Of a stretch of 64,000 nucleotides of DNA, positions 25,749-34,812 are shown piece after piece; position 1 is the stretch's first letter; each line of letters begins with the position of its first letter. Origin of the DNA: Pseudaeromonas paramecii. GTDB taxonomy: Bacteria; Pseudomonadota; Gammaproteobacteria; Enterobacterales; Aeromonadaceae. Under the pieces are notes generated by a model that saw only the letters and a list, made by a program, of their open reading frames with translations, made no database searches and was not told the DNA's origin. Location of the stretch: NCBI RefSeq assembly GCF_039540575.1, contig NZ_BAABFC010000009.1, positions 1 through 64,000 of the forward strand, read 5' to 3'. The position numbers were made by a program, and so were the translations under genes.

Positions 25749-26611
25749 GATTCCTCCCGGAATGCATTGGACGCACTCGCGTCGAGAAAGCGATCCCACA
25801 CCGGGGTCGCCTCCTTGGGAAGCCAGAGCTGTTTGCCCAGCTCCAGCCAAGGGGTGGGGTAGTGAAAGTCCGAGCCGACCGAGGCCAACAGGCCAAACTC
25901 CCGGCTCCACTGACCCAGATTAGCCCGCTCCTGGGGGCTTTGCTGGGCCATGCTCACTTCCATGGCGTCTCCGCCGGCCGTGACAAAGTCGGCCAGCAGA
26001 CGCTTGATCCATTTGGCGGTGAGATTATACCCCGTGGGGTGGGCAAGTACAGCCTGGCCGCCGGCCTGGTGGATCACCTGGCAAGCCTCGGCCAGGCTGA
26101 CCCACTGCGGACGCACATAGGCCTTGCCCCGCCGCCCCAGATAGACGTCGAACGCCTTCTGCATGGTTTTGCACACCCCCTGGGCCACCAGATGACGGGC
26201 AAAGTGGGCCCGGGTCAGGCTGCCGCTACCCGCCAGGGCGCGGGCCGCCTCATAGGTGCCTTCGATATGCAGCTTGGCCAGCTTGCGATCCAGCTCCCGC
26301 GCCCGCCACTCCCGGGACTCGGCCTGCCGCTGGCATAAGGCCAGGAGTGCCGGATGGTGGCGATCCAATGCCAGCCCCACCACGTGGATCTCGTGATTCT
26401 CCCAGCTGCAGGAGATCTCGATGCCGTCGATCAGCGTCAGGGCCAGGCCATGGCGGGCAATGGCCCCATGGGCCTCATCGAGGCCGGCCACCGTATCGTG
26501 GTCGGTGAGGGCCAGCACATCCACCTGCTGTTCGGTCGCCCGCAGCATCAGGGCCTCGGGGCTGAGGTGACCATCGGAGGCGGTGGAGTGACTGTGGAGA
26601 TCGAGGCGCAT
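25745..26611 (-). CDS. rnm: 5'-3' exoribonuclease RNase AM (TrpH/YciV), PHP domain
   Basis: 288 aa PHP-family phosphoesterase. Metal ligands are visible in DLHSHSTASDG (about 4-14), LALTDHDTVAGL, and the C-terminal SVGSDFHYP. In E. coli this protein matures the 5' ends of rRNAs and degrades short oligonucleotides. It is divergent from trpL, as in E. coli, and heads the rnm-yciO-rluB-queC-TerC/CBS run. Confidence 0.95.
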   Translation of the reverse strand: MRLDLHSHSTASDGHLSPEALMLRATEQQVDVLALTDHDTVAGLDEAHGAIARHGLALTLIDGIEISCSWENHEIHVVGLALDRHHPALLALCQRQAESREWRARELDRKLAKLHIEGTYEAARALAGSGSLTRAHFARHLVAQGVCKTMQKAFDVYLGRRGKAYVRPQWVSLAEACQVIHQAGGQAVLAHPTGYNLTAKWIKRLLADFVTAGGDAMEVSMAQQSPQERANLGQWSREFGLLASVGSDFHYPTPWLELGKQLWLPKEATPVWDRFLDASASNAFREES

Positions 26612-26634
26612 GGCGTTTCCTGCTCAAAAGAGGC

Positions 26635-26664
26635 TTGACAAGGTCAGGCCGTTATCGTTTAACT
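26635..26664 (+). promoter_or_regulatory. trp promoter and possible TrpR operator
   Basis: A perfect -35 TTGACA (26635-26640) is 18 nt from TTAACT (26659-26664), the same -10 as the E. coli trp promoter (17 nt if TTTAAC is read as the -10). The -10 lies inside an imperfect palindrome spanning about 26651-26669 (GTTATCGTTTAACTGTTAC), which may be the repressor operator. No trpR gene is in the window. Confidence 0.65.
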
Positions 26665-26697
26665 GTTACCACTTTAACGCATAAGGATGTTTCTCTC

Positions 26698-26751
26698 ATG
26701 GCAAGCAAGCTGACCCGTCGTACCGGTTGGTGGTGGCACACTCCCAGTTAA
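26698..26751 (+). CDS. trpL: trp operon leader peptide
   Basis: 17 codons, MASKLTRRTGWWWHTPS, with three consecutive Trp codons (26728-26736). Preceded by a TAAGGATG ribosome site. Stalling at the Trp codons when charged tRNA-Trp is scarce would prevent formation of the attenuator hairpin downstream. Confidence 0.95.
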   Translation: MASKLTRRTGWWWHTPS

Positions 26752-26810
26752 GCGGGCGTGGGGCTCTTGCTGCGTAAGCATCCAAAGTTAAGCAAACAGA
26801 CTACCCAAAG

Positions 26811-26840
26811 AAAGCCCGCTGCAAGCAGCGGGCTTTTTTA
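26811..26840 (+). terminator. trp attenuator
   Basis: A 10-bp stem AGCCCGCTGC/GCAGCGGGCT (26813-26822/26825-26834) with a 2-nt loop is followed by six T. The left arm can pair alternatively with upstream leader sequence (GCGGGCGTGGGGCTC region after 26752), as expected for transcription attenuation. Confidence 0.92.
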
Positions 26841-26986
26841 TTATCTGCACAAACAGGGACGAGATGATAGCACAACACCACAAGCAGACATGGCGATGGC
26901 GGCATGCCGCTCCAACGCCGGTCACAGCCGTGACCCCTGATGCCGCCCAAGGTGGCCTGTCATCGTCAGTGAGAAGGAATTTCGAT

Positions 26987-27040
26987 ATGTCTGTATCTGT
27001 TCACCCCGGCCATGCGGCCACACCGGAGGCGCAGTCATGA
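26987..27040 (+). CDS. Possible second leader ORF overlapping trpE start
   Basis: A 17-codon ORF (MSVSVHPGHAATPEAQS) has a good ribosome site (AGAAGGAA) and its TGA overlaps the trpE ATG as ATGA (27037-27040). trpE also has its own GGAGG at 27025-27029, inside this ORF. The peptide contains no Trp. It may couple translation to trpE, or be chance. It lies after the attenuator, so it would be translated only in read-through transcripts. Confidence 0.4.
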   Translation: MSVSVHPGHAATPEAQS

Positions 27041-28605
27041 ACCGCCTCGTCCGTCAGCTGGCGGTGCGCCAGGCCGCCTACGTGGCCGATCCCCTGGCCC
27101 TGTTCAGTCACCTCACCCAACCCTTTGACAACAGCCTGCTGCTGGAGTCCGCCGAGATCGACTCCAAGGCCGGCACCCAGAGCCTGCTGCTCATCGATGC
27201 CTGCGTGCGCCTCACCTGTTACGGCAACCGGGTGACGGCCCAGGCCACCAATGCCAACGGTCTGGCCGTGCTGGCCTTCCTGGCCCAGGCCTTGCCGGCC
27301 GACGTCAGTCGTCAGCCGCAAGGGGATGCGCTGGAGATGGTCTTCCCGGCCATCGACGCCAACCAAGATGAAGACAGCCGCCTGAAGGCCTTGTCGGTAC
27401 TGGACAGCTTGCGCCTGCTGCTGGCCCAGGACGAAGCGCTGTTTTTAGGTGGCCTGTTCGCCTATGACCTCATCGCCAGCTACGAGCAGCTGCCCGAGGT
27501 GGCGGCGCCGCAGAACGACTGCCCGGATTTTTGCTTCTACCTGGCCGAAACCCTGATCCACATCGATCACCTGCAAGGTCGCACCGATCTGCGCGCCCTG
27601 GTGTTTGGTGACACTGCCGAAGCGGCCCGTCTCACCGCCCGGCTTGACGACCTCAAGGCCCAGTGCGATCACTTCGTGGCTCCCGCCCTGCCCCTGGCAC
27701 CCGCGCTCTCAGGCGGCCTGCAGGTGGACAAGAGCGACAAGCAGTATTGCGCCGATGTGGAGCGCCTCAAAGGCAACATCCGCAAGGGCGACATCTTCCA
27801 GGTGGTGCCGTCACGCTGCTTCAGCCTGCCCTGCCCGGCACCACTGCTGGCCTATCGTCAGCTCAAGCGCACCAATCCCAGCCCTTACATGTTCTACATG
27901 AACGATGAGGCCTTCACCCTGTTTGGCGCCTCCCCCGAGAGTTCGGTGAAGTTCGACCATGCCAACCGTCAGGTGGAGATGTACCCCATCGCCGGCACCC
28001 GCCGTCGGGGCATCAACCCGGACGGCAGCATCAACCTGGACTTGGACGGTCGGCTGGAGCTGGATCTGCGTCAGGATGCCAAGGAGACCGCCGAGCACCT
28101 TATGCTGGTGGACCTGGCCCGCAACGACATAGCCCGCATCAGCGAGCCCGGCACCCGCCATGTCAAGGATCTGCTCAAGGTCGACCGCTACAGCCATGTG
28201 ATGCACCTGGTCTCCCGGGTGGTAGGCACCCTGCGCGCCGATCTCGACGCCCTGCATGCCTACCAGGCGTGCATGAACATGGGCACCCTGACCGGCGCCC
28301 CCAAGATCCGCGCCTCCGAGCTCATCCGCGAGGTGGAAGGCAAGCGTCGTGGCAGCTACGGCGGCGCCGTGGGTTACCTCAACGGCCAGGGGGATATGGA
28401 CACCTGCATCGTGATCCGTTCCGCCTTCGTCAAGGAGGGCCGCGCCTACGTGCAGGCCGGCGCCGGCGTAGTGTTTGACTCCAAGCCTCAGGCCGAGGCG
28501 GACGAGACCCGCAACAAGGCCGCCGCCGTCCTGAACGCCATCGCCCTGGCCCACGGGCAGACCCTGACGTCCCTGCTGGAAAGTCTGGAGGCAAACCATG
28601 GCTAA
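27037..28605 (+). CDS. trpE: Anthranilate synthase component I
   Basis: 522 aa. Converts chorismate to anthranilate using ammonia from TrpG. The LLLESAEIDSK motif near residue 35-45 is the tryptophan feedback-binding region, and the catalytic core carries PSPYMFYM, LFGASPESSVKF, PIAGTRRRG, ELRQDAKETAEHLMLVDLARND-type and ATQAGAGVV-type blocks (here YVQAGAGVVFDS). N-terminus chosen to match family length; it has GGAGG 7 nt upstream. It overlaps trpG by 8 nt. Confidence 0.98.
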   Translation: MNRLVRQLAVRQAAYVADPLALFSHLTQPFDNSLLLESAEIDSKAGTQSLLLIDACVRLTCYGNRVTAQATNANGLAVLAFLAQALPADVSRQPQGDALEMVFPAIDANQDEDSRLKALSVLDSLRLLLAQDEALFLGGLFAYDLIASYEQLPEVAAPQNDCPDFCFYLAETLIHIDHLQGRTDLRALVFGDTAEAARLTARLDDLKAQCDHFVAPALPLAPALSGGLQVDKSDKQYCADVERLKGNIRKGDIFQVVPSRCFSLPCPAPLLAYRQLKRTNPSPYMFYMNDEAFTLFGASPESSVKFDHANRQVEMYPIAGTRRRGINPDGSINLDLDGRLELDLRQDAKETAEHLMLVDLARNDIARISEPGTRHVKDLLKVDRYSHVMHLVSRVVGTLRADLDALHAYQACMNMGTLTGAPKIRASELIREVEGKRRGSYGGAVGYLNGQGDMDTCIVIRSAFVKEGRAYVQAGAGVVFDSKPQAEADETRNKAAAVLNAIALAHGQTLTSLLESLEANHG

Positions 28606-29188
28606 TACACTGTTTTTGCTGGATAACTTTGACTCATTCACCTACAACCTGGTGGATCAGTTCCGCGCCCTGGGCCACCCGGTGCGCATCTATCGCAACA
28701 GCCTGTCCGCCCAGGCGATCTTCGAGCAAATCAGCGCCTGTGAGGATGCGGTGCTGGTGCTCTCCCCCGGCCCCGGCGCCCCCCATGAAGCCGGCTGCAT
28801 GATAGAGCTCATCGGCCTGTGCCGGGGCAAGGTGCCCATCCTGGGGATCTGCCTGGGGCACCAGGCCATCTGCGAATACTACGGCGGTACCGTGGGCTCC
28901 GCCGGTGAGATCATCCACGGCAAGAGCTCCCTCATCGACCACATCGGCAACCTGATGTTCACCGGGCTGAGCCAACCCCTGCCGGTGGCACGCTATCACT
29001 CCCTGGTGGCCACCTATGTGCCGGCCGAGCTGGAGGTAATCGCCCACTACCGCGACATGCCCATGGCGGTGCTGCATCGTGCCGACAAGGTGCTGGGCTA
29101 CCAGTTCCATCCCGAATCCATCATGACCACGGAAGGGGCCCGGCTGCTGACCCAGAGCTTGGCCTATCTCACTGCCAAGGAGGCCTGA
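28598..29188 (+). CDS. trpG: Anthranilate synthase component II (glutamine amidotransferase)
   Basis: 196 aa class I amidotransferase. Catalytic triad: Cys in LGICLGHQAICEYYGG (about residue 85), His and Glu in GYQFHPESIMT near 170. Oxyanion segment LSPGPGAPHEAG is present. It is a separate gene here, unlike enteric bacteria where TrpG is fused to TrpD, and ends 2 nt before trpD. Confidence 0.98.
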   Translation: MANTLFLLDNFDSFTYNLVDQFRALGHPVRIYRNSLSAQAIFEQISACEDAVLVLSPGPGAPHEAGCMIELIGLCRGKVPILGICLGHQAICEYYGGTVGSAGEIIHGKSSLIDHIGNLMFTGLSQPLPVARYHSLVATYVPAELEVIAHYRDMPMAVLHRADKVLGYQFHPESIMTTEGARLLTQSLAYLTAKEA

Positions 29189-29190
29189 TC

Positions 29191-30216
29191 ATGGATACCC
29201 ATGCCTTACTCGATACCCTGTACCGCGGCCAGGACCTAAGCCGCGACGAGAGCCGCTTCCTGTTTGAACAACTGCTTTCCGGCCAGATGGATCCCCTGGT
29301 ACTGGCCTCCCTGCTCACCGCCCTCAAGATGAAGGGCGAAAGCCCGGCGGAGATCGCCGGTGCCGCCAGTGCCTTGATCGCCGCCGCCCGTCCCTTCCCG
29401 CGGCCCGATTACGACTTCTGCGACATCGTCGGCACCGGCGGTGACGGCCAGCACACCATCAACGTCTCCACCCTGGCCGCCCTGGTGGGCGCCAGCTGTG
29501 GTCTCAAGGTGGCCAAGCACGGCAACCGCAGCGTCTCCTCCAAGACCGGCTCCTCGGATCTGCTGGACAAGCTGGGCATCAAGCTGGATGTGAGCCCGGA
29601 GCTGGCCCGCCGCTGCCTGGACGAGGTGAACGTCTGCTTCATCTTCGCCCCCCACTATCACAGCGCCATGCGCTACGCGGTGCCGGTGCGTCAGGCCCTC
29701 AAGACCCGCACCATCTTCAACGTGCTGGGCCCCCTCATCAATCCGGCCCGCCCCAGCTACCAGCTGATGGGGGTCTACCGCCCGGAACTGGTCACCCCCA
29801 TAGCCCAGACTCTGCAGCAGCTGGGCCTGCCCCGCGGCATGGTGGTGTACGGTGACGGCCTGGACGAGATCGCCATTCACGGCCAGACCCGCTATGCCCG
29901 GATCGAGGGCGAACAGATCCACGAAGGCGTGCTGACCCCGGCGGACTTCGGCCTGCCGACCTTCAGCCTGGAGACCATCCGCGGCGGCGAGCCCGAAGAG
30001 AATCGCCAGATCAGTGAGGCCATCCTCTCTGGCCGCGGCAGCGATGGCCAGAATGCCGCCATCGCCATCAATCTGGCCCCCCTGCTGCAGATGGCCGGCA
30101 AGGTCGACACCCTGCAGCAAGGTGCCGAGCTGGCCCTGGCGACCCTGAAGAGCGGCGTTGCCCTGACCAAGGTCGCTGAGCTGGCGGCCCTGACCCAAAG
30201 CGAGACCGCAGCATGA
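29191..30216 (+). CDS. trpD: Anthranilate phosphoribosyltransferase
   Basis: 341 aa. Transfers phosphoribose from PRPP to anthranilate. The PRPP-binding GTGGDGQHTINVST motif (about 80-93), KHGNRSVSSKTGSSDLLDKLG and the anthranilate-site segment IFNVLGPLINPARP are all present. The stop overlaps the trpC start by 4 nt. Confidence 0.98.
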   Translation: MDTHALLDTLYRGQDLSRDESRFLFEQLLSGQMDPLVLASLLTALKMKGESPAEIAGAASALIAAARPFPRPDYDFCDIVGTGGDGQHTINVSTLAALVGASCGLKVAKHGNRSVSSKTGSSDLLDKLGIKLDVSPELARRCLDEVNVCFIFAPHYHSAMRYAVPVRQALKTRTIFNVLGPLINPARPSYQLMGVYRPELVTPIAQTLQQLGLPRGMVVYGDGLDEIAIHGQTRYARIEGEQIHEGVLTPADFGLPTFSLETIRGGEPEENRQISEAILSGRGSDGQNAAIAINLAPLLQMAGKVDTLQQGAELALATLKSGVALTKVAELAALTQSETAA

Positions 30217-31616
30217 TCAACTACACCTCCATCAACCAGACGGTGCTGGGCAAGATAGTCGCCGACAAGCTGGAGTGGGTGGCCGCCCGCAAAGCCAGCC
30301 AGCCGCTGGCCAGCTTCGAAGCCAGCCTGTCGCCCAGCGACCGCAACTTCTACGGGGCCCTGAGCCAGTCCCAAACCGTGTTTATTCTGGAGTGCAAGAA
30401 GGCCTCCCCCTCCAAGGGGCTCATTCGCGCAGATTTCGATCCGGCAGCCATCGCCCGGGTCTATGGCGACTATGCGGCGGCCATCTCGGTACTGACCGAT
30501 GAGAAGTACTTTCAGGGTAACTTCGACTTCCTGCCCCTGGTGCGGGCCCAGGTGTCGGTGCCCGTCTTGTGCAAGGACTTCGTCGTCGACCCGTACCAGA
30601 TCCAGCTGGCCCGCCACTATCAGGCCGACGCCGTTCTGCTGATGCTCTCGGTGCTGACCGACGAGGCCTATCGCCAGCTGGCCGCCGTGGCCCACAGCCT
30701 CAACATGGGCGTACTCACCGAGGTGAGTAACGAAGAGGAATTGACCCGCGCCATCGCCCTGGACGCCAAGGTGGTGGGGATCAACAACCGCAACCTGCGG
30801 GATCTCACCATCGATCTGGACCGCACCCGCCAGCTGGCTCCCCGGCTGCCGTCCGATCGCATCGTCATCTGCGAGTCCGGCATCTACCATCACCATCAGG
30901 TCAAGGACTTGAGCCACCATGCCCACGGCTTCCTGGTGGGGTCGTCCCTGATGAGCCAGCCGGATGTGGCCGCCGCCTGCCGCGCCCTGATCCTGGGACA
31001 GAACAAGGTCTGTGGCCTGACCCGGCCCCAGGATGCGGCGGCGGCCTGCCAGGCGGGCGCCCTGTTCGGCGGCCTCATCTTTGTGCCAAAGAGTCCCCGG
31101 CATGTGACCACAGAGCAGGCCCGTCTCGTCATGGCCGGCGCACCGCTGCAGTACGTCGGGGTGTTCCAGAATGCCCCGCTGCAGGAGGTGGCACAGACCG
31201 CCGCCAGCCTGGGTCTGGCCGCCGTGCAGCTGCACGGCCAGGAAGACGCCGATTACCTGCAGGCCCTGCGCCCCCTGTTACCCGCGGGTTGCCAGATCTG
31301 GAAGGCGCTGGCGGTGAGCGATCACTTTCCCCATGACCAGTACCAGGCACTGAGCCCGCTAGCGGATCGCCTGCTGCTGGACAGCAAGGTGGCCGGCCAG
31401 TGCGGTGGCACCGGCCAGGCGTTTGACTGGCAACTGCTGGATAACCTGGACAAGAGCCGGCTGATGCTGGCCGGCGGCCTCACCCCGGAGAACGCCGCCC
31501 AGGCCGCCGCCCTGGGCTGTCAGGGACTGGACTTTAATTCCGGTGTAGAATCGGCGCCCGGTCTCAAGGATGCCGACAAGCTGCAGCGAGCCTTCGCCGC
31601 ACTGCGTGCCTACTGA
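30213..31616 (+). CDS. trpC: Bifunctional indole-3-glycerol-phosphate synthase / phosphoribosylanthranilate isomerase
   Basis: 467 aa fusion of two TIM barrels. The IGPS part (about 1-260) shows ILECKKASPSKGLI, LCKDFVVDPYQI, GINNRNLRDL and ICESGIY. The PRAI (TrpF) part (about 263-467) begins NKVCGLTRPQDA with the catalytic Cys, and ends GGLTPENAAQAAALGCQGLDFNSGVE. The fusion is the usual gammaproteobacterial TrpCF. It catalyses the third and fourth steps after anthranilate. Confidence 0.98.
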   Translation: MINYTSINQTVLGKIVADKLEWVAARKASQPLASFEASLSPSDRNFYGALSQSQTVFILECKKASPSKGLIRADFDPAAIARVYGDYAAAISVLTDEKYFQGNFDFLPLVRAQVSVPVLCKDFVVDPYQIQLARHYQADAVLLMLSVLTDEAYRQLAAVAHSLNMGVLTEVSNEEELTRAIALDAKVVGINNRNLRDLTIDLDRTRQLAPRLPSDRIVICESGIYHHHQVKDLSHHAHGFLVGSSLMSQPDVAAACRALILGQNKVCGLTRPQDAAAACQAGALFGGLIFVPKSPRHVTTEQARLVMAGAPLQYVGVFQNAPLQEVAQTAASLGLAAVQLHGQEDADYLQALRPLLPAGCQIWKALAVSDHFPHDQYQALSPLADRLLLDSKVAGQCGGTGQAFDWQLLDNLDKSRLMLAGGLTPENAAQAAALGCQGLDFNSGVESAPGLKDADKLQRAFAALRAY

Positions 31617-31645
31617 TCCTGGGCACCTATTGAAAAGGAATGATC

Positions 31646-32836
31646 ATGACACTGCTTAATCCGTTTTTTGGTGAATTTGGCGGCATGTACGTGCCGCAGA
31701 TCCTGGTGCCGGCCCTGCTGCAGCTGGAGAAGGCCTTCATCGAGGCCCAGGAGGATCCGGCCTTTCACGCCGAATTCCGCAGCCTGCTGACCGAATACGC
31801 CGGCCGCCCCACCCCCTTGACCCTGTGCCGCAACCTGACCCGCGGCACCAAAACCCGCTTGTACCTCAAGCGGGAAGATTTGCTGCATGGCGGCGCCCAC
31901 AAGACCAACCAGGTGCTGGGCCAGGCCCTGCTGGCCAAGCGCATGGGCAAGACCCGCATCATCGCCGAGACAGGTGCCGGTCAGCACGGCGTGGCCACCG
32001 CCCTGGCCTGCGCCCTGTTGGATCTGCCCTGCCGGGTCTACATGGGGGCGGTGGACATGGAGCGTCAGAAGCCCAACGTGTTCCGCATGCGTCTGATGGG
32101 CGCCGAGGTGGTGGCGGTGCACGCCGGCTCCTCCACCCTCAAGGACGCCTGTAACGAGGCGCTGCGGGACTGGACCGCCAACTACGAAGATACCCACTAC
32201 ATGCTGGGCACCGCCGCCGGCCCCCACCCCTTCCCCACCATAGTGCGTGAATTCCAGCGCATGATAGGTGAAGAGGCCCGTGAGCAGCTCGACCAGGTGG
32301 AGCACCGTCTGCCGGATGCGGTGATCGCCTGCGTCGGTGGCGGCTCCAACGCCATCGGCATGTTCGCCGACTTCATCGACAAGCCCGAGGTGCGCCTCAT
32401 CGGCGTCGAGCCCGGAGGGCACGGCATCGAGACGGGTGAACACGGCGCGCCCCTGGGCCATGGCACCAAGGGCGTGTTCTTCGGCGCCCACTCCTACCTG
32501 ATGCAGGACCAGCACGGCCAGATCGAGGAGTCCTACTCCATCTCTGCCGGTCTGGACTTCCCCTCGGTAGGCCCGCAGCACGCCCATCTGGCCGCCACCG
32601 GTCGGGCCGAATATGTCTCCATCACCGACCAGGAGGCGCTGGACGCCTTCCAGGAGCTGGCCCGCCACGAAGGCATCATTCCGGCGCTGGAGTCCTCCCA
32701 TGCCCTGGCCCATGGCCTGAAGATGGCCCGGCAGAACCCCGAGCTGGAGCAGGTGCTGATCGTCAATCTCTCCGGCCGGGGGGACAAGGATATCTTCACC
32801 GTCGCCGACATTCTGGAAAAGCAAGGAGCCCTATGA
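31646..32836 (+). CDS. trpB: Tryptophan synthase beta chain
   Basis: 396 aa PLP enzyme that joins indole to serine. The PLP lysine lies in REDLLHGGAHKTNQVLG (about residue 86), with AETGAGQHGVATA and the phosphate-binding CVGGGSNAIGMF. I prefer ATG 31646 over 31640 because AAGGA at 31635-31639 has better spacing and the N-terminus TLLNPFFGEFGGMYVP fits. The stop overlaps trpA. Confidence 0.98.
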   Translation: MTLLNPFFGEFGGMYVPQILVPALLQLEKAFIEAQEDPAFHAEFRSLLTEYAGRPTPLTLCRNLTRGTKTRLYLKREDLLHGGAHKTNQVLGQALLAKRMGKTRIIAETGAGQHGVATALACALLDLPCRVYMGAVDMERQKPNVFRMRLMGAEVVAVHAGSSTLKDACNEALRDWTANYEDTHYMLGTAAGPHPFPTIVREFQRMIGEEAREQLDQVEHRLPDAVIACVGGGSNAIGMFADFIDKPEVRLIGVEPGGHGIETGEHGAPLGHGTKGVFFGAHSYLMQDQHGQIEESYSISAGLDFPSVGPQHAHLAATGRAEYVSITDQEALDAFQELARHEGIIPALESSHALAHGLKMARQNPELEQVLIVNLSGRGDKDIFTVADILEKQGAL

Positions 32837-33642
32837 TGAGCCGTTATGACGCCCTGTTTGCCAAGCTGGCTCAACGCAACGAGGGGGCCTTCGTGCCCTT
32901 CGTGACCCTGGGAGATCCCACCCCGGAGCTCTCCTTGCAGATCATCGACGCCCTGGTGGCTGGCGGTGCCGACGCCCTGGAGCTGGGCATCCCCTTCTCC
33001 GACCCGGTGGCCGATGGCCCCACCATTCAGGATGCCACCACCCGGGCACTGAAGGCGGGCACCACGCCGGATACCTGTTTCGACATCCTGGCCAAGGTGC
33101 GCGCCAAGTACCCTGAGCTGCCCATGGGCCTGCTGCTGTACGCCAACCTGGTGTATGCCAAGGGCATAGACGGCTTCTACGAGCAAGCCGCCGCCGCCGG
33201 GGTGGATTCAGTGCTGGTGGCCGATGTGCCGGTGGAGATGTGCGAGCCATACAAGCAGGCCGCTGACCGCGCCGGTGTGGCCGCCATCTTCATCGCCCCG
33301 CCCAACGCCGACGAGGCCACCTTGCAGAAGGTGTCCGAGCTGGGCAGTGGCTACACCTACCTGCTGAGCCGCGCCGGGGTCACGGGAGCCGAGACCCGTG
33401 CCGGCAAGCCGGTGGGGCCGCTGCTGGAGAGCCTCAAGCGCCATGCCGCACCGCCCGCCCTGCTGGGTTTTGGCATCAGCGAACCGGCTCAGGTGAAGGA
33501 AGCCATCGCCGCCGGCGCCGCCGGGGCCATCTCCGGTTCCGCCGTGGTGAAGATCATCGAGCGCAACCTGGCTAACCCCGCCACCTTGCTGGCGGAGCTG
33601 CAGGGCTTTGTCGCCAGCATGAAGGCCGCCACCGCCCGCTAA
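32833..33642 (+). CDS. trpA: Tryptophan synthase alpha chain
   Basis: 269 aa TIM barrel that cleaves indole-3-glycerol phosphate. Catalytic Glu in ALELGIPFSDPVADGPTIQ and Asp in VLVADVPVEM are present, with TYLLSRAGVTGAE and GFGISEPAQV phosphate-site loops. It overlaps trpB by 4 nt and is followed directly by the operon terminator. Confidence 0.98.
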   Translation: MMSRYDALFAKLAQRNEGAFVPFVTLGDPTPELSLQIIDALVAGGADALELGIPFSDPVADGPTIQDATTRALKAGTTPDTCFDILAKVRAKYPELPMGLLLYANLVYAKGIDGFYEQAAAAGVDSVLVADVPVEMCEPYKQAADRAGVAAIFIAPPNADEATLQKVSELGSGYTYLLSRAGVTGAETRAGKPVGPLLESLKRHAAPPALLGFGISEPAQVKEAIAAGAAGAISGSAVVKIIERNLANPATLLAELQGFVASMKAATAR

Positions 33643-33660
33643 AGAGCCCAGGCCAGACCC

Positions 33661-33694
33661 AAGCCCGCCCTCCGTAGGCGGGCTTTTTCTTTTG
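33661..33694 (+). terminator. trp operon terminator
   Basis: A 9-bp stem AAGCCCGCC/GGCGGGCTT (33661-33669/33677-33685) with a 7-nt loop is followed by a T-rich run (TTTCTTTT), 19 nt after the trpA stop. Confidence 0.9.
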
Positions 33695-33749
33695 TCTTCC
33701 CCGACGGCTGCCGTTAGACTGACCGCCAGTTCCCCCATCGAGATTGAGC

Positions 33750-34286
33750 ATGAAACAGCTGTTCGAATTTATTCCCCTGCTGGTGTTCTTCGCCCTCTAC
33801 AAGCTCTACGACATCTATGTGGCCACCGCCGCCCTCATGGTAGTGACCCTGCTGCAGATGGCGTTTATCTGGTTTCGCCACGGCAAGCTGGAGAAGATGC
33901 ACTGGGTGACCCTGGTGCTGATCCTGGTGTTCGGCGGCTTCACCCTGCTGCTGCATGATGATGCCTTCATCAAGTGGAAGGTTACGGTGATCAACTTGCT
34001 GTTTGCCGGCGCCCTGCTCATCAGCCAATGGGGCTTCAACAAACCGCTGATCAAGCAGATGCTGGGCAAGGAGTTGCAGTTGCCGGATCTGATCTGGCGG
34101 CGGGTCAACCTGGCCTGGGCCGGCTTTTTCGCCCTGTGCGCCGCCCTCAACACCTACATTGCCTTTCATCTTCCGCAGGATGTCTGGGTCAACTTCAAGG
34201 TGTTTGGCCTTCTGGGCATGACCCTGGTGTTCACCCTGCTCACCGTCTTCTACCTCTACCGGCACCTGCCGGAAGAGAAGGAATAA
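33750..34286 (+). CDS. yciB: Inner-membrane-spanning protein YciB (septation protein A homologue)
   Basis: 178 aa, the usual length. Begins MKQLFEFIPLLVFFALYKLYDIYVAT, the family signature, and has five hydrophobic helices. YciB is implicated in envelope biogenesis and cell division in E. coli and Shigella, with no known enzyme activity. The frame allows TTG at 33744, but ATG 33750 fits the family. In E. coli it also lies near trp and yciI. Confidence 0.95.
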   Translation: MKQLFEFIPLLVFFALYKLYDIYVATAALMVVTLLQMAFIWFRHGKLEKMHWVTLVLILVFGGFTLLLHDDAFIKWKVTVINLLFAGALLISQWGFNKPLIKQMLGKELQLPDLIWRRVNLAWAGFFALCAALNTYIAFHLPQDVWVNFKVFGLLGMTLVFTLLTVFYLYRHLPEEKE

Positions 34287-34297
34287 TCATCCGACCA

Positions 34298-34325
34298 GGG
34301 GCGCACCAAGCGCCCCTTCGTTTTA
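34298..34325 (+). terminator. Terminator after yciB
   Basis: A 7-bp perfect stem GGGGCGC/GCGCCCC (34298-34304/34310-34316) with a 5-nt loop is followed by TTCGTTTT, 11 nt past the yciB stop. Confidence 0.75.
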
Positions 34326-34349
34326 ACCGACTGCCGCTAAGGAGTGCAT

Positions 34350-34646
34350 ATGTGGTATCTCATCTATTCCCAAGACAATCCCAACAGCCTGCCGCTGCGA
34401 AAAGAGGCCCGTCCGGCGCATCTGGCCCGTCTGCAGGCCCTGCGTGACGAGGGCCGCCTGCTGACCGCCGGTCCCAACCCCGCCATCGATACGGCCGATC
34501 CCGGTGAGGCCGGTTTTACCGGTAGTACCGTCATCGCCGAATTCGACAGCCTGGCCCAGGCCAAGGCTTGGGCCGATGCCGATCCTTACGTGGCCGCCGG
34601 CGTCTATGCCGAGGTGACGGTCAAACCCTACAAGCAGGTGTTCTAA
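34350..34646 (+). CDS. yciI: YciI family protein
   Basis: 98 aa YCII-fold dimeric alpha/beta barrel protein. Conserved RPAHLARLQALRDEGRLLTAGP contains the putative catalytic His, and the Asp near DADPYVAAGVY completes the site described for this family. Biological role is uncertain. The ribosome site TAAGGAG is 5 nt before ATG 34350. Confidence 0.93.
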   Translation: MWYLIYSQDNPNSLPLRKEARPAHLARLQALRDEGRLLTAGPNPAIDTADPGEAGFTGSTVIAEFDSLAQAKAWADADPYVAAGVYAEVTVKPYKQVF

Positions 34647-34812
34647 CCCTGCCCCAGGCCAGTGCAGCCAGCCTCATCCTGAGGCATATCTTGGTTGCAC
34701 TTTCTCCTTGTTTTCAGACTATTCCAGGCATTCATATCGACATCCAGTCTACTGGCCTGTTTTTTGCCTAAACCTTAGGTGAATTACAACATCATCAAGA
34801 GGAACACCCAGC

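Noticed and set aside
29892..31235. 447-codon minus-strand open frame opposite trpD and trpC
   Set aside because: The trp genes on the plus strand are complete and overlapping; the antisense frame shows no domain.
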